From Anaerolineae bacterium (lineage in GTDB: Bacteria > Chloroflexota > Anaerolineae > Promineifilales > Promineifilaceae): a stretch of DNA of 44,254 nucleotides. Location of the stretch: positions 1-44,254 of the forward strand of contig JAHDWL010000026.1 of NCBI GenBank assembly GCA_023384355.1, read 5' to 3'. Positions 1-9,390 of the stretch are shown here, piece by piece (the first letter of the stretch is position 1; each line of letters begins with the position of its first letter). The notes under the pieces were generated by a model. It made no database searches, was not told where the DNA came from, and saw only the letters and a program-made list of their open reading frames with translations. The translations under genes were made by a program, and so were the position numbers.

Positions 1-2
1 CG

Positions 3-1682
3 GCGTTTGCGGGGGTGCTCGTGGTGGCGGTGGTGATCGCGTTGGGAAGGTGGGGAGGGGAGAAAGGGAGAAGGGGAGAAGGGGAGAAGGGGAGTAGAGG
101 AGAAGGAGTTGGGCCGGCTATTGCCGGGTTACTGGCGGCGGTCAGCCCGGTGCTGGTGTATTACAGCCAGGAGACGCGAATGTATGCGCTGCTGGCGCTG
201 ACGGCGGTGCTGAGCGGGTGGGTGTTGCTGGTCTGGCTGGGCGGGACACGGCGACCGTTCCTCTGGATGGCGGCTTATACGCTGCTGCTGGCGGTCGGGC
301 TGTATACGCATTACTTTTTCCCGGCGGTGGTGGTGGCGCAAGGGGTTGTTGTGGTGATAGGGAGAAAGGGGGAAAGGGAGAAAGGACGGAGAGAAGATTG
401 GGTGCGGCTGCTGCTGGTTTGGGTGGGCATGGCGGTGGTGGCAGGGTTGCTTTATTTGCCGTGGGTGCCGGTGTTTTTGCGGCAGATCGGTGGGCGAGGG
501 GCGGCGGCGGGACCTGTAGCGTTTGTAGTGGAAAGCGCGCGCTGGCTGGCGCTGGGCATTACGACGCGGCCGGATGAGGGGGTGTGGGCGGTGATAACCT
601 ACGCGCTGCTGGTGCTGATGGGGCTTGTCACCGGAGGACGACGGGCGGTAACCTGTGGGTTGCTGGCGTTCGTGCCGCTGCTATTGATGTTTCTTGTGGG
701 GGCGACGGATCCGGCCTTCTTCAAATTTATGCTGGCGGTGGTGCCGTTTTTGGCGGTGATTGCGGGGGGGATTGGGAAGTACGAATCAGAAGCAAAAGTC
801 GGGAGCGATGGCCTGCGGGAAGTCTTGTTGGTGGTGTGGGCGGGGCTGACGGTGGCGGTGATTGCCGGTAGTTTGCTGTCGCTGGGGAATATGTATGGCG
901 ACCCGGCGTTTGCGCGGGCGGATTATCGGGGGATGGCGGCGCGAATTTCGGCCGAAGGCCATCCCAATGCGGGCATCATCCTCGTCGCGCCGAACCAGTG
1001 GGAGGCGTTTACCTATTATTACCGCAACGGTGCGCCGGTCTATCCGCTGCCGCGCGGCCGGCCGGCCCCGGCTATTGTGGAACCGGAGCTGGAGGAGATT
1101 GCCGCGGCTCATGACCGGCTTTATGCGCTCTACTGGGGGGATGCGCAGCGCGACCCGGAGCGGATTGTCGAGCGCTGGCTGGATGCCAACACGTTTAAGG
1201 TGTCCGAGGAGTGGGTGGGCGATGTGCGCTTTGTGGTGTACGCCGTGCCTCAGGAGGCTCCGGCGGCGATGACGCAGAGTGGAGCGACGTTCGCCGGGCT
1301 GGACGGCGAGTCGATTACGCTGGAGTCATTTACCGTGTGGCCAAAGGTGGCGCGGCCGGGCGACGTGGTGCAGGTACAGCTGGTGTGGTCGGCCGACCGG
1401 ACACCGGCGCGATCGTATAAGATATTCCTGCATTTGCTTGACAGCGCAGGCAATCTGGTGGCGCAGCGGGATGGGGAGCCAGGCGGCGGTTTGCGTCCGA
1501 CGACGGGCTGGGAGCCGGGCGAACAGGTGACCGATAATCACGGGTTGCTGCTGCCTCTCGATTTGCCGCCGGGGGTGTATTCCCTACGGCTGGGGCTTTA
1601 TGATGCCTTCGATCCGGCGGTCCGGCTGGCGGTGGGAGGTGGCGATGGGGTTGTTTTTGGAGAACTAACAATTAAGGATTAG
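3..1682 (+). CDS. GT39/ArnT-like membrane glycosyltransferase, 5' partial
   Basis: Seen: the frame is open to the left edge, so the gene starts outside the window. From residue 15 nt onward there are many hydrophobic segments, and the motif YYSQETRMYALL lies between two of them. A roughly 120-residue hydrophilic C-terminal part follows from about nt 1290. Known: polyprenol-phosphate-sugar dependent glycosyltransferases of the GT39/PMT/ArnT type carry a (Y/H)SQExRMYAL motif in a membrane loop, and many Chloroflexota members end in an extracellular beta-sandwich. Inferred: it transfers a sugar from a lipid carrier at the outer face of the membrane. Odd: two loops are made of Gly/Lys/Arg/Glu runs encoded by purine-rich repeats (see repeat entries). 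The next gene begins about 80 nt downstream, so co-transcription is possible. The acceptor cannot be read from the sequence. Confidence 0.75.
   Translation, partial: AFAGVLVVAVVIALGRWGGEKGRRGEGEKGSRGEGVGPAIAGLLAAVSPVLVYYSQETRMYALLALTAVLSGWVLLVWLGGTRRPFLWMAAYTLLLAVGLYTHYFFPAVVVAQGVVVVIGRKGEREKGRREDWVRLLLVWVGMAVVAGLLYLPWVPVFLRQIGGRGAAAGPVAFVVESARWLALGITTRPDEGVWAVITYALLVLMGLVTGGRRAVTCGLLAFVPLLLMFLVGATDPAFFKFMLAVVPFLAVIAGGIGKYESEAKVGSDGLREVLLVVWAGLTVAVIAGSLLSLGNMYGDPAFARADYRGMAARISAEGHPNAGIILVAPNQWEAFTYYYRNGAPVYPLPRGRPAPAIVEPELEEIAAAHDRLYALYWGDAQRDPERIVERWLDANTFKVSEEWVGDVRFVVYAVPQEAPAAMTQSGATFAGLDGESITLESFTVWPKVARPGDVVQVQLVWSADRTPARSYKIFLHLLDSAGNLVAQRDGEPGGGLRPTTGWEPGEQVTDNHGLLLPLDLPPGVYSLRLGLYDAFDPAVRLAVGGGDGVVFGELTIKD
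50..108 (+). repeat. Purine-rich low-complexity tandem repeat inside a gene
   Basis: Tandem GGGGAGAA-type units, all purine on the + strand except one T. They keep the reading frame open and encode a Gly/Glu/Lys/Arg run between two membrane segments of the glycosyltransferase. Several G-runs of three or four separated by one to five bases also give it G-quadruplex potential. Confidence 0.85.
359..396 (+). repeat. Second purine-rich repeat in the same gene
   Basis: AGGGAGAAAGG-like units related to the block at 50-108. They encode a basic/acidic loop (GRKGEREKGRRE) after another membrane segment. The same type of sequence in two loops of one gene suggests insertion and slippage of a mobile or expanding short repeat rather than ancestral protein sequence. 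Confidence 0.75.
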
Positions 1683-1759
1683 GAGTTGGGGGATAGGGTT
1701 GGTGGGGATATTACAGGTTGCGGAGTGGTGATGGCGGGAATTGGTTCGGGAGGCGGCTT

Positions 1760-4700
1760 ATGGCTGGGTCTGGGCGTGGATGGGCGAACGGGCATGCTGT
1801 GGCACTTTTGGCCGGCGTGGTAGCAGCCGCGACAGGTTTGGGTTTTTGGTTCAATGCGGTAGTGGCCTTTCCGCTGGAAGATGATGCCCCGGCTGTGGTG
1901 TCTGTTTATCCCCCGCTAGATGCTGTGGGGGTTCCGCTGGTGGTCGCGCAGGATGGCTCGCTGGCGATTACGTTTTCGGAGCCGGTGACGCTGGGGGCGG
2001 GGGCTGTGGAGTTGTCGTGTGAGCGCAGTCTGGATCATGTGGTGGTGACGGCCGGTGGCCCGGCCATATTTTCGTTTGTCTCCGATCGCCTGTTTATGCC
2101 GGGGGAGGTGTGCCGGATGACGGCACGGGCTGATTTGATTGCCGACGTTGATGATGATGATCCGCCTGATTCACCGCTGAGCGATGTTTCGTCGACATTC
2201 CGCACAGCCGCTGAGCCGGTGATTATCAACGAGCTGGATGCGGTGTCGGCCGCCGGGCTTGGTGAGTTTGTGGAGTTGTATGACGGCGGCCATGGAGATA
2301 CCGACCTGAGTGGTCTGACGGTGGTGTTTTACCGGGGAGATGAGGCGGTGGTCTATCTGGCGGTGGCGCTGGATGACTACCGGACGAACGCGGCGGGCTA
2401 TTTTGTGCTGGGCGACGCCGGTATTCCCGGGGCGGACTTGCCGCTGGCTAACGGAACGCTGCTTGATGGTCCGGATGCGGTGGCTGTGTACGACGCACCC
2501 AAGAGTAATTTCCCGCGCAACACACCGGTGACAACTGAGAATTTGATGGACGCTGTTGTCTACGGACCGGCGGACGCAGCTCTACTCGTATTGCTCAAAT
2601 CCGGGCAAGCTTCGCTTGATGAAGGGGGACGGGGTGCGGCGACGACTGATTCGCTTCAGCGCTGTCCCAACGGTAGCGGGAAACCACGCGAGACAAAAGC
2701 CTTTAAACCCAACACACCCACACCGGGCGAGAGCAATCGTTGCAGCTTTGACGCTGCACCGTCAGTTGTAGCGACAACTCCACTGTCAGGAGCGGCGTCC
2801 GTGCCGATCGATACATCAATTGGAGTTGATTTCAGTGAGGCGGTGACGCTGGCTTCGGGGGCGGTTGCGATAGATTGCGAGCGGAGTGGTTCGCACACTT
2901 ATGCACAGTCAGGGAGTGGGATATCCTATTCCTTTAAGCCCGACGAGCCTTTTGTAAGAGGGGAAACCTGTGCTGTCACCATCCACGCCGAACTTGTCAG
3001 CGATAATGATGTCGAAGACCCGCCAGATTATCTTGGTGCAGATGTGGTCTGGTCTTTCGAGACCATCTCGCCCGCGGCCGATAATGTGCTCATCAACGAA
3101 GTGGATGCCGATACGCCGGGGGTCGACAAGGTGGAGTTTATCGAGCTGTATGACGGCGGGGAGGGTCATACGCCGCTGGACGGGCTGGTGGTGGTATTGG
3201 TGAATGGCGGGGATGATTCCAGCTATCTGACGGTATCGCTGGATGGCTACTCGACTGATGCGGCCGGCTATTTTCTTCTGGCGAACGTGGCTGTGAGTGG
3301 ACTTGGTGTGACGCTGGCGGATGGCGTCCTGCAGAATGGGCCGGATGCGGTGGTTCTGGTTGAGGGACGCGCGGTTGATTTTCCCAACGGAACACCGGTT
3401 GGCAGCATTACGCCGATGGATGCGTTTGTCTATGGCCGGCCGGACCAGACTGATACTGGTCTGCAACTGCTGCTCAATGCCGGTCAACCCCAAATCGACG
3501 AGAACGGTCGGGGACAGGGCGACAGTCATTCAAATCAACGTTGTCCAAATGGAGCGGGCGGCGCGCGAAACACGATCGGCTATAGGCAAAACACGCCAAC
3601 GCCCGGCACGGTAAACAATTGCGTGACGGATACCGCTCCGGCGATCAGCACTATGAGTCCCGATCGTGGGGCAACGGGCGTTTCTATTTTTACCACCGTG
3701 ACGGTCGAGTTCACCGAATCGGTATCTTTGGCGAGCAAGTGGCTGACGATCAAATGTGACAATTCCGGAACACACAGCTATCGGACAACGGGTGGACCAG
3801 TCTCATTTTCAGTTGAAGTTGATACGGCATTAAGTTACGCAGAAAAATGCACCCTGACAGTGGAAGCAGGCAAAGTGGCCGACACCGACACGGACGACCC
3901 GCCGGATACGATGACCCATAAAGTGAGTTGGTCATTCACGACGGCCGACGCGCCGGCCGATTTCATCCTCATCAACGAAGTCGACGCCGACACGCCAGGC
4001 AGCGATACAGCAGAATTTATCGAGCTTTTTGACGGTGGCGTCGGCAATACTGTATTGGATGGGTTGGCGCTGGTACTATTTAACGGCAGCGATGTCCTCT
4101 CATATCAGGCAGTTGACCTGGATGGATATAAGACCGATGCTGCCGGTTATTTTGTGATCGGCAACGCTACGGTAAGCCCTGACTTGCTGCTCGGAAACGG
4201 GTCGCTTCAGAATGGTCCCGACGCCGCGGCAATTTATGTTGCTGACGCCTCACAATTCCCGAATGGTTCACTGATTAAAATTGCGGGATTGGTCGATGCG
4301 CTGGTTTACGGTGATCCAGCGACAGTCCCGGTTGCGTTACTAAATCTGCTGGCTGATGGGCAAAAGGCAGTCAATGAAGGTGGCCGTGGGGCGGCGGATA
4401 TTCACTCAATGCAACGTTGCCCAAACGGGAGCGGCGGTGCCAGAATTACGGAGAGTTACGCCATTAATTCCCCGATGCCGGGCGAGCCGAATTCCTGCGA
4501 AGTGGATGAACCTCCACGCGTGACCGGCACAATCCCTGCCGGTGGAACTGTTGACGTCTCGCCCTATAGTTCGCCGGAGGTGAGTTTCAGCGAACCTGTT
4601 CAATTGACGGCGGGAGCCATCCAATTAAATTGTGATCCTGGCGGCGGGCGCGCTATCGGGATTACCGGCGGACCGGTTGTTTTTGGAATCGCGCCGGCTC

Positions 4701-6859
4701 AACCTCTCCCATATGACGCACAATGCCGGGTAAAGATTTCCGCTTCGGGCGTCACCGATGTTGACGCATCCGACCCCCCGGATGGGATGGACGAGGATTA
4801 TGAATGGTCATTCACCACTTCTTCGCCTCCGCCGGATTTCGTCGTCATCAATGAACTGGATTCAGATAACCCGGGCAATGACAAGGCAGAATTCATCGAG
4901 CTGTTTGATGGCGGTGCAGGCGGCACGGACCTGTCGGGGCTGGTTCTGGTGCTCTATAACGGCCAGGACGATCGTTCATTTTACGCCATCGATCTTGACG
5001 GAGGCCGGACAAATGAGGGAGGCTTCCTGATTATAGGCAACAAGGGAGTTGCGGGTATTTCGGTTGAAATCCCAAACGGTATGTTACAAAACGGGCCGGA
5101 CGCGGTAGCGCTTTATGCTGGCGACGCGACCGGCTTCCCAAACGGCACACCAATTCAACTTGCAGGTTTGATCGACGTGGTCGTGTACGGAACGGCCGAT
5201 CCAACAGATACAGGATTGCTGCTATTATTAGAGAACGGGGAGCCACAAGTTGATGAAGCTGCCGGCGGTGCGGCCGATCTTCATTCAATAGGTCGGTGCC
5301 CCGATGGTGGTGGGGGCAAGCGTCGAACTAGTGCGATTCGCATAGCCATACCATCACCGGGTTTAGCTAACAATTGTGCGATGGATGCTGCGCCGGCGGT
5401 AGTAGATGTCAAACCGCCCGACGGTGTTGGCGATGTCCCGGTGAACGCGGCCATCGAGGTTGAGTTCAGTGAGGCGGTTACCGTCGAACCGGGCTGGGTG
5501 TCGATTGATTGTGAGACGAGTGGTGAGCATTCGGCACAGACTGAGGGAGGTGCAACCCAATTCACGGCGTTGCCGGAAGTGCCGTTACTGCCAGGCGAAC
5601 GATGTGCCGTGACCATCCGCGCCACGGCGGTGGCTGACCTGGATAACGACGATCCCCCGGATAACCTTGCGAGCGATATCACCTGGTATTTCACTACGGC
5701 GGTCAAACCCGCTGATTTCATTCTAATTAATGAAATGGATGCTGATACGCCGGGCGCTGATGAGGCTGAGTTCATCGAGCTTTATGACGGTGGAGTCGGA
5801 AACACGTCATTGGATGGGCTGGTTGTGGTTCTCTGGAATGGCACAACCGAAAACGTTTATCGCGCTTTTGACCTTGATGGAAATAGTACTAACGGTGATG
5901 GCTTCTTTACGCTGGGAAATATTGCCGTGGAGCCGGGGCTGGTTTTTGATGAGGATACCCTCCAGAATGGTCCGGATGCCGTTACGCTGTTCACAGGGAC
6001 AGCGACCGACTTTCCGCCGGGCACGCAACTGACTACAGATGACTTGATTGATGCGATCGTCTATGGCCCTGAGGGTGAACAAGCGACGGCCTTGCTACTA
6101 TTGCTGTCATCCGGTCAGTTGCCGGTTGACGAAGGGCGATTGGGCGATCCGGACGCCCATTCGCTCCAACGATGCCCCGACGGATCGGGCGGACCACGGC
6201 AAACGGCAGGCTATCGGGTGGCACCACCGACGCCAGGCGGGTCGAACTACTGCATAGTGGATGACGCGCCGCGGGTAGTCGACCATTGGCCGGTCAGCGG
6301 GGCGACCGACGTTGCACTCGACGCGACAATCGTTATCTCCTTCAGCGAGCCGGTTTTCACTGCGGCGGGATGGTTTAGCATCGATTGCGACCTGTCCGGA
6401 GCACACGCCGCCGCAGTTACCGGTGGGCCATCATCTTTCACGCTCACACCGGAGATCGGCTTTTCACCGGACGAGGTGTGCGCCGTAACCGTGGATAGGG
6501 ATGCTGTGAAGGACGCTGATGCCGATGACCCGCCTGACGGCATGATCACCGATGAGGTGTGGACTTTTCATACCAGGCTGCCGCTCCCGTCAGCTGGATT
6601 TATAAGCAACAGTCCAGTCAGAATTGGGGAGACAGTCATCTTCACCAATACCAGCGTCGGGCCGGGATCGCTCAGCTTTGTCTGGGAGTTCGGCGACGGC
6701 AGCCCACTATCGAATGAAACGAACCCATCGCGACGTTACGCATCGATAGGCAGCTACACCGTCACCCTAACTGTTCATGGTTCCACCGGTATCGCCCGAT
6801 ATACAGCGTTGGTCGAAGTGCGGTCACGGCAACTTTATCTGGGGGTAGTTGTGCGATGA
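1760..6859 (+). CDS. Giant secreted Ig-like / lamin-tail-domain repeat protein with PKD domain
   Basis: Seen: 1699 residues from the ATG at 1760, which has GGGAGG six nt upstream. A TTG at 1718 would add 14 residues but lacks a comparable site. A signal-peptide-like hydrophobic stretch (about residues 11-34) is followed by six Ig-like units starting near nt 1886, 2753, 3631, 4507, 5387 and 6263. Each has FSEPV or a variant, a Cys pair and an acidic DxDxDDPPD loop. Between them are five lamin-tail-like units that begin INE(V/L/M)DAD and contain EFIELYDGG; each ends with a second Cys pair (QRCPNG...C). A PKD domain (VWEFGDGS) lies near 6586-6820, and the protein ends RQLYLGVVVR. Known: SbsA-type Ig, LTD and PKD domains occur in secreted adhesion or surface proteins. 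Inferred: an extracellular, disulfide- and perhaps Ca2+-stabilised rod. No LPXTG or PEP-CTERM signal was seen, and no enzymatic domain. Confidence 0.8.
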   Translation: MAGSGRGWANGHAVALLAGVVAAATGLGFWFNAVVAFPLEDDAPAVVSVYPPLDAVGVPLVVAQDGSLAITFSEPVTLGAGAVELSCERSLDHVVVTAGGPAIFSFVSDRLFMPGEVCRMTARADLIADVDDDDPPDSPLSDVSSTFRTAAEPVIINELDAVSAAGLGEFVELYDGGHGDTDLSGLTVVFYRGDEAVVYLAVALDDYRTNAAGYFVLGDAGIPGADLPLANGTLLDGPDAVAVYDAPKSNFPRNTPVTTENLMDAVVYGPADAALLVLLKSGQASLDEGGRGAATTDSLQRCPNGSGKPRETKAFKPNTPTPGESNRCSFDAAPSVVATTPLSGAASVPIDTSIGVDFSEAVTLASGAVAIDCERSGSHTYAQSGSGISYSFKPDEPFVRGETCAVTIHAELVSDNDVEDPPDYLGADVVWSFETISPAADNVLINEVDADTPGVDKVEFIELYDGGEGHTPLDGLVVVLVNGGDDSSYLTVSLDGYSTDAAGYFLLANVAVSGLGVTLADGVLQNGPDAVVLVEGRAVDFPNGTPVGSITPMDAFVYGRPDQTDTGLQLLLNAGQPQIDENGRGQGDSHSNQRCPNGAGGARNTIGYRQNTPTPGTVNNCVTDTAPAISTMSPDRGATGVSIFTTVTVEFTESVSLASKWLTIKCDNSGTHSYRTTGGPVSFSVEVDTALSYAEKCTLTVEAGKVADTDTDDPPDTMTHKVSWSFTTADAPADFILINEVDADTPGSDTAEFIELFDGGVGNTVLDGLALVLFNGSDVLSYQAVDLDGYKTDAAGYFVIGNATVSPDLLLGNGSLQNGPDAAAIYVADASQFPNGSLIKIAGLVDALVYGDPATVPVALLNLLADGQKAVNEGGRGAADIHSMQRCPNGSGGARITESYAINSPMPGEPNSCEVDEPPRVTGTIPAGGTVDVSPYSSPEVSFSEPVQLTAGAIQLNCDPGGGRAIGITGGPVVFGIAPAQPLPYDAQCRVKISASGVTDVDASDPPDGMDEDYEWSFTTSSPPPDFVVINELDSDNPGNDKAEFIELFDGGAGGTDLSGLVLVLYNGQDDRSFYAIDLDGGRTNEGGFLIIGNKGVAGISVEIPNGMLQNGPDAVALYAGDATGFPNGTPIQLAGLIDVVVYGTADPTDTGLLLLLENGEPQVDEAAGGAADLHSIGRCPDGGGGKRRTSAIRIAIPSPGLANNCAMDAAPAVVDVKPPDGVGDVPVNAAIEVEFSEAVTVEPGWVSIDCETSGEHSAQTEGGATQFTALPEVPLLPGERCAVTIRATAVADLDNDDPPDNLASDITWYFTTAVKPADFILINEMDADTPGADEAEFIELYDGGVGNTSLDGLVVVLWNGTTENVYRAFDLDGNSTNGDGFFTLGNIAVEPGLVFDEDTLQNGPDAVTLFTGTATDFPPGTQLTTDDLIDAIVYGPEGEQATALLLLLSSGQLPVDEGRLGDPDAHSLQRCPDGSGGPRQTAGYRVAPPTPGGSNYCIVDDAPRVVDHWPVSGATDVALDATIVISFSEPVFTAAGWFSIDCDLSGAHAAAVTGGPSSFTLTPEIGFSPDEVCAVTVDRDAVKDADADDPPDGMITDEVWTFHTRLPLPSAGFISNSPVRIGETVIFTNTSVGPGSLSFVWEFGDGSPLSNETNPSRRYASIGSYTVTLTVHGSTGIARYTALVEVRSRQLYLGVVVR
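1886..6585 (+). repeat. Five tandem ~292-codon repeats (Ig-like + lamin-tail)
   Basis: The same domain pair recurs at spacings of about 867, 878, 876, 880 and 876 nt, with a sixth Ig-like unit ending the array. The lamin-tail openings lie near 2222, 3090, 3969, 4847 and 5725. The units are clearly homologous at protein level but diverged at DNA level, so the array is old and not a recent tandem duplication. Confidence 0.85.
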
Positions 6860-6895
6860 TAACCTGACAATTTCTCCAGTCGATAATCCTCCAGG

Positions 6896-8740
<1,845 letters not shown>

Positions 8741-8904
8741 GGTAAACCTCCATGATTGTGGCATCGCCCGGCCGTCCTGCTCCGGAGTGACCAGCGCCCG
8801 TCGCAAGCGGGACCGTTCAGGTGCGGCAGACGGCAATGCCCTGGAAGGCGTTCCCACTGATTGTGTTGCTGCGCGGGGACGCCCCTTCTCTGGTTGATGT
8901 TCGC

Positions 8905-9127
8905 TGATCACGTGCCGGGCAGGTTGTCGGACGGTTACCCGTGGCGGTTTGATGCCAGGCCTGGTTGAAGGGGCAAAAGCTCAGAGTGTGATCGACCCTG
9001 GGAGGCATCCGCTGATCTGTCGATTTTCGCCGGGCAAACCTGCCCGACTTAACCTCGCGTCGCCGCGAGGAACCTCCACCTCGTCACCCACGGAATCGAT
9101 TACGATTTGCTCCGCGGGCCATGCGCT
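8905..9127 (-). ncRNA. Candidate glmS self-cleaving ribozyme with extra hairpins
   Basis: Read on the minus strand. The cleavage-site motif A|GCGC is at 9127/9126. The P1 arms at 9111-9118 and 9087-9094 form 8 bp (one G-U). The core GACGAGG lies at 9079-9085. The P2 arms are GGAGG 9073-9077 and CCTCC 9001-9005. The core strands ATCGA (9020-9024) and GCGGATG (9006-9012) follow. P3 pairs 8995-9000 with 8982-8987 (6 bp), and its loop GATCAC (8988-8993) pairs perfectly with GTGATC (8906-8911), as in pseudoknot P3.1. In the P4 region CAAACC (8946-8951), a GTAA-capped hairpin (8931-8942) and GACAAC (8923-8928) occur in the expected order. Known: the Bacillus and Thermoanaerobacter glmS ribozymes share these elements and cleave when glucosamine-6-phosphate binds, lowering glmS expression. 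Odd: P2 and ATCGA are separated by about 45 nt holding two perfect hairpins (9053-9070 with GCGA loop; 9031-9046). The usual GCGCC is GCGCA. Confidence 0.87.
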
Positions 9128-9139
9128 ATGCAGCCCCGT

Positions 9140-9169
9140 GGGCGGCCGCTCCGGAGTAGGTGGCCGCCC
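9140..9169 (-). other. 8-bp GC hairpin just upstream of the ribozyme
   Basis: GGGCGGCC at 9140-9147 and GGCCGCCC at 9162-9169 form a perfect stem with a 14-nt loop. It lies between the glmS promoter and the predicted cleavage site, so it would cap the short 5' fragment released by cleavage. There is no T-run, so it is not a standard terminator. Confidence 0.5.
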
Positions 9170-9190
9170 GCTATTCGGTTGTTGTCGAAC

Positions 9191-9219
9191 AGGATAGCCC
9201 GCGTGTGGGAGGTTGTCAA
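9191..9219 (-). promoter_or_regulatory. glmS promoter
   Basis: On the minus strand TTGACA (9214-9219), a 17-nt spacer and TATCCT (9191-9196) form a near-consensus housekeeping promoter. The expected start near 9184 gives a leader of about 440 nt that includes the whole ribozyme, with about 57 nt before the cleavage site. Confidence 0.75.
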
Positions 9220-9281
9220 GCGGGGCGGCGTGAAATTCGTGTTCCGGTGCGTTAGAGTGCTGTTAGATCGGGAACCGACGC

Positions 9282-9311
9282 TTGCGATGGGACGTCCGGT
9301 GGACATATAAT
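9282..9311 (+). promoter_or_regulatory. Promoter of the rseP operon
   Basis: TTGCGA (9282-9287), an 18-nt spacer and TATAAT (9306-9311) point to transcription starting near 9318, about 70 nt before the rseP start codon. It is divergent from the glmS promoter. Confidence 0.6.
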
Positions 9312-9390
9312 CACGAATGAGGCACTTCCGGTTCACGACAGACCTCACGGGTCGTCTGCCGACGGGAAGCCTGCCGATCAGGAAAGATAC

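Noticed and set aside
50-396. GA-rich repeats considered as a CRISPR array or an origin
   Set aside because: Units are short, contiguous and in frame; no spacers, no DnaA boxes.
2909-3529. 206-codon open frame on the - strand inside the giant repeat protein gene
   Set aside because: Shadow of the repeat units; no start signal and no recognised domain.
1886-6585. Large tandem repeats considered as recent gene duplication or phage tail fibre
   Set aside because: The units are diverged at DNA level and no phage gene is near; they are domain repeats of one secreted protein.
8741-8911. N-terminal 57-residue extension of GlmS
   Set aside because: It would bury the catalytic Cys that must become residue 1, and a strong ribosome site marks 8740. 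The stretch is untranslated leader.
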